Assembly (NCBI GenBank): GCA_025353745.1
Contig: JANXOE010000199.1
Location: 1-37,572 of the forward strand
DNA length: 37,572 nucleotides
Reading direction: 5' to 3'
Source: Hymenobacter sp.
GTDB taxonomy: Bacteria > Bacteroidota > Bacteroidia > Cytophagales > Hymenobacteraceae
Shown here piece by piece: positions 7,770 through 13,959 of the stretch. Within the stretch, counting starts at the first letter, position 1, and each line of letters begins with the position of its first letter. Made by a program: the position numbers and the translations under genes. The notes under the pieces were generated by a model. That model saw only the letters and a program-made list of their open reading frames with translations. It searched no databases and had not been told where the DNA came from.

Positions 7770-7803
7770 AAAAAGCCCCGCCAATTCATTGGCGGGGCTT
7801 TTT
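7770..7803. terminator. Strong bidirectional terminator
   Basis: A perfect 15-bp stem (7770-7784 with 7789-7803) has a TTCA loop, a GCCCCGCC core and A/T runs on both sides. It lies between the lipoprotein gene on plus and yceI on minus and would serve both. Confidence 0.9.
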
Positions 7804-7824
7804 ACATTCAAACGCAGGCCGCGA

Positions 7825-8460
7825 TTATTGCTTGGCGAGCACGTTGAAGTCGAGCGTGAACTCGTCGTTGATGGCTTTGTCGCCGATGCTGTCGAAGAAC
7901 GACTTAGAGCCGTACTTCAGGCCAAACTTGGTGCGGTCGATGGTGACCTTACCGGTGGCGGCGGCCACCCCGTTTTTCACGCCCACTTTGGCGGGGAACG
8001 TGATGCGGTTGGTAACGCCTTTGATGGTCATGTCGCCGGCGATGGTGGCGTTGTTGGCGGTAGCAGCGGCTCCTTTGATGGGGGTCACGCTCACGATTTT
8101 GAAGGTGGCGGTGGGATTTTTCTCCGCGCCAAAGAAGTCGTCGCTGCTCATGTGGCCCACAAACTTGCCTTGCGACTCGGCGTCCGGAATGTTAGTAGGT
8201 TTGATGGTTTTCATGTCCACGGTGACGGTACCGCCCACCACCGCGTCCTTTTTCACGAGCAGATCGCCGCCCGTGAACTGGATGGTGCCGGTGTGGCCGT
8301 GGGTTACGGCTTTGCCTTCCCAGCCCAGGGTGCTCAGCTGGGGCTGCAGCTTGTAGGTAGCCACGCCTTTGGGAGCAACGGCCGTCGTTTGGGCGTAAGC
8401 GGCCGGGGCGGCGCTCAGGGCAGCCATGGCTAGCAGGGCGGGAAACAGAATTTTTTTCAT
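7825..8460 (-). CDS. YceI family periplasmic lipid-binding-like protein
   Basis: This 211-residue protein has a clear Sec signal peptide (MKKILFPALLAMAALSAAPAAYAQ, cleavage after residues 22-24) and a complete YceI domain. Family landmarks are LGWEGKAVTHGHTGTIQF, a VTVDMKTIKPTNI strand, GHMSSDDFFGAEKNPTATF and DRTKFGLKYGSKSFFDSIGD. YceI proteins form a lipocalin-like barrel that binds isoprenoid-type lipids such as polyprenyl chains; the physiological substrate here is unknown. It follows marR on the same strand with 74 bases between, an arrangement common in Bacteroidota, so it is probably regulated by or co-transcribed with that repressor. A TACCTTTT string just upstream could also allow independent transcription. 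Confidence 0.93.
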   Translation of the reverse strand: MKKILFPALLAMAALSAAPAAYAQTTAVAPKGVATYKLQPQLSTLGWEGKAVTHGHTGTIQFTGGDLLVKKDAVVGGTVTVDMKTIKPTNIPDAESQGKFVGHMSSDDFFGAEKNPTATFKIVSVTPIKGAAATANNATIAGDMTIKGVTNRITFPAKVGVKNGVAAATGKVTIDRTKFGLKYGSKSFFDSIGDKAINDEFTLDFNVLAKQ

Positions 8461-8534
8461 GTTGGAAAAAAGGTAAATAAAAAGGGTAAGGGGATATCGC
8501 CGGCAGGCGGCGGGAAAAACAAATGGGGAAGCGG

Positions 8535-8990
8535 CTAGCCGCGCACTTTGTCGAGCAGATCGCTGAGCTGGTGCATTTCGCCAGCGGAAAGGTTACCCAT
8601 GCCAAGGCGGGCCGGGCTCATAACTCCTTCATCCTCGATGCGGCCCAGCAATTCCAGGCCTTTCTCGGTGATGCGGATGTCAACGGCCCGGCGGTTGGCC
8701 GGGCACACACGGCGGGTCACGAACTGTTTCTCTTCGAGGCGGTCCACGATGCGCGAGGCGTTGCTGGTCTTGTCCAGCATCCGATCGATGAGCAAGGCCA
8801 CGGTAGCCGGCAGCGGGTGCTGCCCGCGCAGGATGCGCAACACGTTGAATTGCGGCAGCGTGAGGCCAAACGGCTTGAAGGCCGCCGCTTGCTGCACCTC
8901 CAGCCAGCCGGCGGTGTATATCAAGTTGATGTAAGTTTTTTGATAGTCGTCGCGGAACACGGGCTGCTTGATTTCGTCTTCGATACGCAT
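8535..8990 (-). CDS. MarR family transcriptional regulator
   Basis: This 151-residue protein fits the MarR family of dimeric winged-helix repressors. The central part shows the helix-turn-helix and wing: LTLPQFNVLRILRGQHP (about 44-60), then LLIDRMLDKTSNASRIVDRLEEKQFVTRRVCPANRRAVDIRITEKG (about 67-112), with the conserved Asp-Arg-Arg pattern of the wing. The ATG at 8990 (MRIEDEI) is chosen because the frame upstream of it overlaps the promoter. Its promoter contains two or three palindromes that would suit autoregulation. Likely targets are itself, yceI downstream and perhaps the divergent gene at 9143. The ligand is unknown. Confidence 0.93.
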   Translation of the reverse strand: MRIEDEIKQPVFRDDYQKTYINLIYTAGWLEVQQAAAFKPFGLTLPQFNVLRILRGQHPLPATVALLIDRMLDKTSNASRIVDRLEEKQFVTRRVCPANRRAVDIRITEKGLELLGRIEDEGVMSPARLGMGNLSAGEMHQLSDLLDKVRG

Positions 8991-9012
8991 GGGTAGAATA
9001 CGATTGGAACTA

Positions 9013-9044
9013 CAAATATAATGTACATACATTTAATGTTGCAA
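9013..9044 (-). promoter_or_regulatory. marR promoter (TTG-N21-TATATTTG)
   Basis: On the minus strand a TTG (complement of 9042-9044) and TATATTTG (complement of 9013-9020) are 21 bases apart, a good Bacteroidota promoter 22 bases before the marR ATG. The spacer and the TTG are covered by palindromes. Confidence 0.65.
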
Positions 9045-9047
9045 CAT
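9020..9047. promoter_or_regulatory. Candidate MarR operator (nested palindromes)
   Basis: Three inverted repeats are packed here: AATGTA-CA-TACATT (9020-9033), ACATT-T-AATGT (9029-9039) and the perfect 12-mer ATGTTGCAACAT (9036-9047). They cover the spacer and the -33 TTG of the marR promoter, where a bound repressor would block RNA polymerase. The repressor link is inference from position. Confidence 0.5.
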
Positions 9048-9142
9048 CGTTCCGGGGTATTTAAACTATTTTTACTGGCGGGGCCCCACCAAACTCGGCC
9101 GTTAGCCGTATTATCGTCTTTTGCACCTTATTGCTTACCCTT

Positions 9143-9712
9143 ATGAAGCGCTTTATTTTTTTAATGGGGGCCTCGGCGGCCCTGGCGGCCCCGCGCGGGG
9201 CCACCGCTCAGCAGGGCGGCTACCCCGTGCAAACCACGGCCCAAACGCAATTCGTGTACCAAAACGGGGCCGTGGTGCGGCGCGAGGGCCCCCAGACGAC
9301 GGCCCTCACCCAGAACGTGCGCCTGGCCAACGGCACCAAGATCAACTACAAGAGCGGCATCGTGGAATTTCCGGGCGGCAAGCTGACGACGCTGCGCGAA
9401 GGCGACTTTGTGCGCCCCGACGGTGGCCTGGTGTTCGCCACGCCGGGCGCCGCTGCCGCGGCCCGCGGCGACAGCTCGGTGCCCGCCAGCGCGGCGTTCG
9501 TCACCTACACCCTGCCCGCCCCGGCCAAGCCCGGCGAAGCCCAGGCCCAAACCGACGCCCTTCAGCTGCGCCTGCGCCTCTTGGAGCGCAAGGTGGAGTT
9601 GCTCAACAGCAAAATTGCCCTTTTGAGCCAAAAACGCACCACCCGGCCCGATACCCGCCAAATCGACCTCGACCTCACGGCCCTGGACGCCCAGCTTCGG
9701 GCCGATAAGTAG
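9143..9712 (+). CDS. Secreted DUF6799-like protein with C-terminal coiled coil
   Basis: This 189-residue protein has a signal peptide (MKRFIFLMGASAALAAPRGATAQ). The central part, with VRLANGTKINYKSGIVEFPGGKLTTLREGDFVRPDGGLVF, has the repeated 'G-x-x-V...G...L.EGD.V..DG' style of DUF6799 proteins common in Hymenobacter and relatives. The last third (TDALQLRLRLLERKVELLNSKIALLSQK) is a strong heptad-like helix. The function is unknown. The ATG at 9143 gives a perfect signal peptide; an upstream TTG is less likely. It is divergent from marR across 152 bases and could be under its control. Confidence 0.7.
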   Translation: MKRFIFLMGASAALAAPRGATAQQGGYPVQTTAQTQFVYQNGAVVRREGPQTTALTQNVRLANGTKINYKSGIVEFPGGKLTTLREGDFVRPDGGLVFATPGAAAAARGDSSVPASAAFVTYTLPAPAKPGEAQAQTDALQLRLRLLERKVELLNSKIALLSQKRTTRPDTRQIDLDLTALDAQLRADK

Positions 9713-9775
9713 GGCCCCGGGGCGGCCGGGGCCCTCACCGATTTCGGAGCGGGCCCCGGCCGCCGCCAAGGCGGA

Positions 9776-10780
9776 CTAAACCAGCGCCAGGGCCCCGTTT
9801 TCCTCGCGCACCAGGCCGAACGGCTCATCTTTAACGATGAGGAAGCCGTCGAGGTCGTGCACGTCGGCCAACGCACTGATTTGCAAGGCAGCAGCAATAC
9901 CCAGACTGGTTTCGACCATGCAGCCCAGCATGGGGCGCAGGCCGCGGGCACGGGTGCGGCGCAGCAGCTCGATGCCGCGCCGGAAACCGCCGGCCTTCAT
10001 CAACTTCACGTTTACGCCGTGGAACTGCTGGGCGATGGCGTCGAAGTCGGCCGTGTCGGTCACCGACTCGTCGGCCAGCAGCGGCACGCCGGTGCGGGGG
10101 CGCAGGTAGCGGTAGTCGGCGGCGCAGGCAGCGGGCAAGGGCTGCTCGAGCAGGGCCATGCACAGGCCCGGCACGGCGCGGGCCTGCTCCAGGAACCGCA
10201 GCAGGCCGTCGGCGTCGGCCCAGGCCTCGTTGCCGTCCACGAGCAGGGCGTGGCCGGGCAGCACCCGCGCCACCTCGCGCAGCAGGTCGAGTCCGCTGGC
10301 GGCGTCTACCTTCACCTTCAACAGCTTAAACCGCCCGGCCCGCTGCCCGGCCAGGAAGGCGGCCACCCCGGCGGGCGGCATAATGGGCAGCGTGAACGCT
10401 GTGGGCACGGCCGCGGCGGGTGGCGGCACGCCCAGCCACCGCCACACCGGCTGCCCGGCGCGGGCGGCCAGCCACTGCACCAGCGCGGCCTCCAGGGCAA
10501 AACCCAGGGCGTGGGCCACGGGGTGGGCGGCGCGCAGCGCGTCGAGGTCGTCGAGGGTTTCGACGCTCCCCAGGCCAGCGGCCACCAAGCCGGCGAACTG
10601 CTGCTGGAGCAGGGCCGGCGACTCGGCGTAGCGCACGTTGGGGGCCGCCTCGCCCCGGCCGGTGTGGCCGGCCCCGGACGCCTGCACCACGAGGTTGGTT
10701 TTAACAGTAGACGCGTTGCGGGAGATTTTCCAGACGAAGCGCAGCGGCAATTCGAGGGCGGTAAGGGTCCAGGTGGGCAT
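9776..10780 (-). CDS. Dipeptide (L-Ala-D/L-Glu) epimerase, enolase superfamily
   Basis: This 334-residue protein fits the L-Ala-D/L-Glu epimerases of the mandelate racemase-like enolase superfamily, which recycle muropeptide dipeptides released from peptidoglycan. All catalytic landmarks are visible: the KVKV lysines (155, 157), metal ligands Asp182 (VDGNEAW), Glu212 (LLEQPL) and Asp237 (LLADES), and the opposite lysine Lys262 (KLMKAGG). The C-terminal DLDGF motif matches the Asp-x-Asp that binds the dipeptide ammonium group in known epimerases. The ATG at 10780 starts directly at the capping domain. The related o-succinylbenzoate synthase is a less likely alternative. It is divergent from the symporter gene. 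Confidence 0.88.
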   Translation of the reverse strand: MPTWTLTALELPLRFVWKISRNASTVKTNLVVQASGAGHTGRGEAAPNVRYAESPALLQQQFAGLVAAGLGSVETLDDLDALRAAHPVAHALGFALEAALVQWLAARAGQPVWRWLGVPPPAAAVPTAFTLPIMPPAGVAAFLAGQRAGRFKLLKVKVDAASGLDLLREVARVLPGHALLVDGNEAWADADGLLRFLEQARAVPGLCMALLEQPLPAACAADYRYLRPRTGVPLLADESVTDTADFDAIAQQFHGVNVKLMKAGGFRRGIELLRRTRARGLRPMLGCMVETSLGIAAALQISALADVHDLDGFLIVKDEPFGLVREENGALALV

Positions 10781-10938
10781 GAGCGAAGCAAGGGGCACGG
10801 CGGCGCGAAGATGCAGCGAAAACACGGCCCCGGGCCAGTGGGCAACCGGCGCGAAGCGTATGCGGCCGGGGCCCTCGGCTTCCGGCGGGCCGGCCGCCGG
10901 CGCGGGGCCGGGGCACGGGCAAAGGGCGTGCGGCCGGC

Positions 10939-10946
10939 TACCTTTG
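10939..10946 (+). promoter_or_regulatory. TAnnTTTG promoter element of the symporter gene
   Basis: TACCTTTG lies 50 bases before the ATG at 10997. No -33 TTG is visible in the GC-rich upstream sequence. Confidence 0.5.
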
Positions 10947-10996
10947 CCCGGCCTGTGGTTTCTTCATGCGGGCTACATTTATTTTCGTCGTTGCCC

Positions 10997-12409
10997 ATGA
11001 AGCTTTCGCGCGCTGCCGTATCCGCCCTGGTTTTGCTGCTGCTGGCCGTTTTGCTCACCGTTTTGGCGCAGAGCGGCCGGGTAGCGCTGCCGCCCGCCGT
11101 GCCCGTGGCCGCCCGCTGGGCGGCACTGGGGGCCCTGGCGCTGGCCGTGGCGCCGCACCGCGCCCTCACCCTCTGGATTGTGCTGAGCATGCTGGTGGGC
11201 ATCGAAGTGGGGCACGACGCCCCGGCGGCGGCCCTGCACCTGAAGGTGCTCAGCGACGCGTTTTTGCGGCTGGTGAAGACCATCATCGCGCCGCTGGTGT
11301 TCGCCACCCTGGTGGTGGGCATCGCGGGCCACGCCAACCTCAAGCAGGTGGGGCGCATGGGCCTGAAGGCGCTGGTGTACTTCGAGGTCGTGACCACGTT
11401 CGCCCTGTTCATCGGCCTGGCCGCCATCAACTTAACCAAGGCCGGGGTGGGCATTAAGCACGTGGCCATTGCTGACAAGGCCGACGCGCTGGCCGCGGCC
11501 GTGCCCCAAACCGCGGCCGACATCATCCTGCACATCTTCCCCGAAAACATCGCCAAATCGGTGGCCGAGGGGCAGGTGCTGCAAGTGGTGGTGTTCGCCA
11601 TCATCTTCGCCATCGGCCTGGCCCTCACCCCCGAGCGGCCCCGGCGCGTGATGCTCGACTTCTGCGAAAGCCTGTCGGAGGTGATGTTCAAGTTCACCAA
11701 CGTGGTGATGTACTTCGCGCCGCTGGGCGTGGGCGGGGCCCTGGCCTACACGGTGGGCAAGCTGGGCTTCGCGCCGCTGCTGAACGCCTTGCAGCTGCTG
11801 CTCACGCTCTACGGGGCCCTCGTGGCCTTCGTGCTGCTGGTGCTGCTGCCGGTGGCCCTGCTCATGCGCATCCCGCTGCGGCGCTTTGTGGCGGCGGTGG
11901 CCGAGCCGGTGAGCATCGCTTTCGCCACCACGAGCAGCGAGGCGGCGCTGCCGCGCGCCATGGAAGCCATGGAAAGCATCGGGGTGCCGCGCCGCATCGT
12001 GGCCTTCGTGATGCCGACGGGCTACTCGTTCAACCTCGACGGCACCACGCTCTACCTCTCGCTGGCGGCCGTGTTTGTGGCGCAGGCGGCGGGGGTGCCG
12101 CTCTCGTTCGGGCAGCAGCTGCTGATGGTGTTCACGCTGATGCTCACCAGCAAAGGCGTGGCCGGGGTGCCCCGCGCCTCGCTCGTGATTTTGCTGGCCA
12201 CGGTGGCCTCGTTTGGGCTGCCGGCTTGGCCGGTGTTCATCATCCTGGGCATCGACGCGCTGATGGACATGGCCCGCACCGCCGTGAACGTGCTCGGCAA
12301 CTGCCTGGCCAGCGCCGTGGTGGCCCGCTGGGAAGGCGAGTTCATCGACGACTACCAGGGCCCCGACCCCGCCGCGCTGCCCGAAGCCGGGCCCGCCGCC
12401 GCCCACTAG
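10997..12409 (+). CDS. Dicarboxylate/amino acid:cation symporter (DAACS, GltP/DctA-like)
   Basis: This 470-residue inner-membrane carrier matches the DAACS family that imports C4-dicarboxylates, glutamate or aspartate with Na+ or H+. Signature pieces are LVKTIIAPLVFATLVVGIAG near residue 95, the serine-rich loop ATTSSEAALP near 313-322, the substrate/ion motif MPTGYSFNLDGTTLY near 338-352, LTSKGVAGVPRAS and the final DMARTAVNVLGN, whose Asp and Arg select the substrate. The start ATG follows a promoter-like TACCTTTG. An N-terminal extension of about 40 residues with two hydrophobic stretches is longer than in E. coli GltP. Substrate preference (dicarboxylate or amino acid) cannot be fixed; the epimerase next door makes glutamate-related import an attractive guess only. 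Confidence 0.93.
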   Translation: MKLSRAAVSALVLLLLAVLLTVLAQSGRVALPPAVPVAARWAALGALALAVAPHRALTLWIVLSMLVGIEVGHDAPAAALHLKVLSDAFLRLVKTIIAPLVFATLVVGIAGHANLKQVGRMGLKALVYFEVVTTFALFIGLAAINLTKAGVGIKHVAIADKADALAAAVPQTAADIILHIFPENIAKSVAEGQVLQVVVFAIIFAIGLALTPERPRRVMLDFCESLSEVMFKFTNVVMYFAPLGVGGALAYTVGKLGFAPLLNALQLLLTLYGALVAFVLLVLLPVALLMRIPLRRFVAAVAEPVSIAFATTSSEAALPRAMEAMESIGVPRRIVAFVMPTGYSFNLDGTTLYLSLAAVFVAQAAGVPLSFGQQLLMVFTLMLTSKGVAGVPRASLVILLATVASFGLPAWPVFIILGIDALMDMARTAVNVLGNCLASAVVARWEGEFIDDYQGPDPAALPEAGPAAAH

Positions 12410-12433
12410 TCGGTAAGTTTAACTTTTACGGCA

Positions 12434-12453
12434 TTGTCGTTTTATAACGACAA
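12434..12453. terminator. Hairpin after the symporter gene
   Basis: TTGTCGTT (12434-12441) and AACGACAA (12446-12453) form a perfect 8-bp stem with a 4-base loop, 24 bases past the stop. A second inverted repeat (CTTTAT at 12468-12473, ATAAAG at 12480-12485) follows in the AT-rich intergenic region. Confidence 0.5.
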
Positions 12454-12558
12454 AATACTACCTTGTGCTTTATTAAATCATAAAGTGCAATAGTAGCTGC
12501 TATATGGTTATTTAGGGTTGCCATTGAGCCGTTCTTCTACACTTTCCAATAATTGGTT

Positions 12559-13215
12559 ATGAAATCAAAATTGTATTTTATTTATATTATCTTGTTAATT
12601 TCTGGCTTAATATCCGGCAGCTGTCGCTCTGCCAAGGTGCCGCTGGCGGCCACGCCTTCTGCCCCGCTCCAAAAGCGGCTGCCCGCGGTGGAGCTATCCA
12701 CCGACCCGGGGCCCCTGGCCGCCAGCGACGGCTTTTTGCCCGACGAGCCCTTGCGCCTGCTCCGCAGCGAGATGCAAAACAACGTGGCCGACCCCACCGA
12801 CTCGGCCACCTACGGCTACGCGCGCCTGGTGGTGACCCACGCCCGCGCGCACCGCCTGCAACGGGGCTTCCAGGCCGTGCAAATGGTGCTGCTGCTCACC
12901 CCCACCCTGCTGGGCATGCCCCTCGAAACCTACCAAACCGACGTGACGGCCGAGCTGCAGGTGTCCGACGCGCAAGGCCGGCTGCTGGGCACCTACGCCG
13001 GCACCGGCACCGGCCGCGCCCAGGTGGCCATGTACTACGGCTACGCCCAGAACACGGCCCCCCGCCTGGCCGATGTGCTGGCCCTGCGCGGGGCGCTGGC
13101 CCGCATCCGCCCCCAGCTCGACACGGCCGCCGCCCGCTTGCGGCCCCTGCTGCTGGCCCGCGGCCCCGTCGATAACCCCACGCTGCCCGCCCCGGCCGGC
13201 CGCGCCCGCCGCTAG
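12559..13215 (+). CDS. Predicted lipoprotein of unknown function with AT-rich start
   Basis: This 218-residue protein begins with a very hydrophobic leader (MKSKLYFIYIILLISGLISG) ending at Cys22, an atypical lipobox (SGSC), so lipidation is likely but not certain. The mature part includes YGYARLVVTHARAHRLQRGFQAVQMVLLLTPTLLGMP (about 96-130), which has a hydrophobic stretch, and TDVTAELQVSDAQGRLLGTYAGTGTGRA, a beta-rich pattern seen in proteins that hold a small glycine-zipper or DUF-type fold. I do not recognise the family. The first 70 bases are strongly AT-rich compared with the rest of the gene. The ATG at 12559 is preferred over an in-frame TTG six bases upstream; the palindrome CCAATAATTGG (12546-12556) ends two bases before it. 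Confidence 0.65.
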   Translation: MKSKLYFIYIILLISGLISGSCRSAKVPLAATPSAPLQKRLPAVELSTDPGPLAASDGFLPDEPLRLLRSEMQNNVADPTDSATYGYARLVVTHARAHRLQRGFQAVQMVLLLTPTLLGMPLETYQTDVTAELQVSDAQGRLLGTYAGTGTGRAQVAMYYGYAQNTAPRLADVLALRGALARIRPQLDTAAARLRPLLLARGPVDNPTLPAPAGRARR

Positions 13216-13223
13216 GCCGGCCG

Positions 13224-13231
13224 TATCTTTG
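13224..13231 (+). promoter_or_regulatory. TAnnTTTG element four bases before ATG
   Basis: TATCTTTG is followed by GGGC and then the ATG at 13236, inside the short gap after the preceding lipoprotein gene. It would give a leaderless or nearly leaderless mRNA. Confidence 0.5.
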
Positions 13232-13235
13232 GGGC

Positions 13236-13880
13236 ATGAGGGGGTTGTTTCGATTTTTGCTGTTCCCGGGCCTGGGGGCCCTGTTGTTGGCCGGCTGCTG
13301 CGCCAACAATGCGTGCAACTGCCAGGACGAGCGGGCCGATGCGTTTTACTTGCGGTTCAACACCCGCGACCCGGGCAAATTCGATCCGAAGGCGGAGCTC
13401 GACACCGTGCTGGTGAAGCGCTTTGCCTTGCAGATGAACGCCAAAGGCCAACCCGTGCTCCTCAAAACCAAAACCATCGACACCTATACGAAGTACGCCG
13501 ACTCGCTCAACGCCGCGGGCAGCTTCGATTTGGTCACCATCGTCCGGGCCACTGCTTTGCAGCCCGACACCCTCGTGCTGAACAACAATTTCCCCTTTGC
13601 GCAGTCGGGCGCCCGCAAGCTCAACACGTACCTGTACCGCATCGAAGTGCGCAACGATTCGCTCCCCAGGCAGCCTTTAAAAAACAAGCCGCGGCGCTAC
13701 GAGCTGAAAGACATTGCGCTGAAAGGTGAATTTAGCGGCGACGGCTGCTGCACCTGCTACCGCAACACCCAGAAAACGGCCACCTTGGCCAAGCTACCGC
13801 TCCTGTCGGGCCAGGTTGCGCTGGCCGTCAACGCCACCGAAACCGACCAGAAGCCGGTGTACACCGTCATCCCCAAGTAG
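13236..13880 (+). CDS. Cysteine-rich predicted lipoprotein of unknown function
   Basis: This 214-residue protein has a good lipobox (LLLAGC, Cys21). Directly after it comes a cysteine cluster (CCANNACNC, four Cys within nine residues) and near the C-terminal third a second cluster (DGCCTCYRN). The mature protein otherwise looks beta-rich, with DAFYLRFNTRDPGKFDPKAELDTVLVKRF and ARKLNTYLYRIEVRNDS. The two Cys clusters could form disulfides at the cell surface or bind a metal; this is inference. I do not recognise the family beyond a lineage-specific lipoprotein. It starts 20 bases after the preceding lipoprotein gene but has its own promoter-like element. Confidence 0.68.
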   Translation: MRGLFRFLLFPGLGALLLAGCCANNACNCQDERADAFYLRFNTRDPGKFDPKAELDTVLVKRFALQMNAKGQPVLLKTKTIDTYTKYADSLNAAGSFDLVTIVRATALQPDTLVLNNNFPFAQSGARKLNTYLYRIEVRNDSLPRQPLKNKPRRYELKDIALKGEFSGDGCCTCYRNTQKTATLAKLPLLSGQVALAVNATETDQKPVYTVIPK

Positions 13881-13959
13881 CGGGCCCGAACCGCCGGCCG
13901 GACGCGCCGCGTATACCAGGGCCCCGCGCTGCTTTATATAATTATATTATTCCGCCGCC

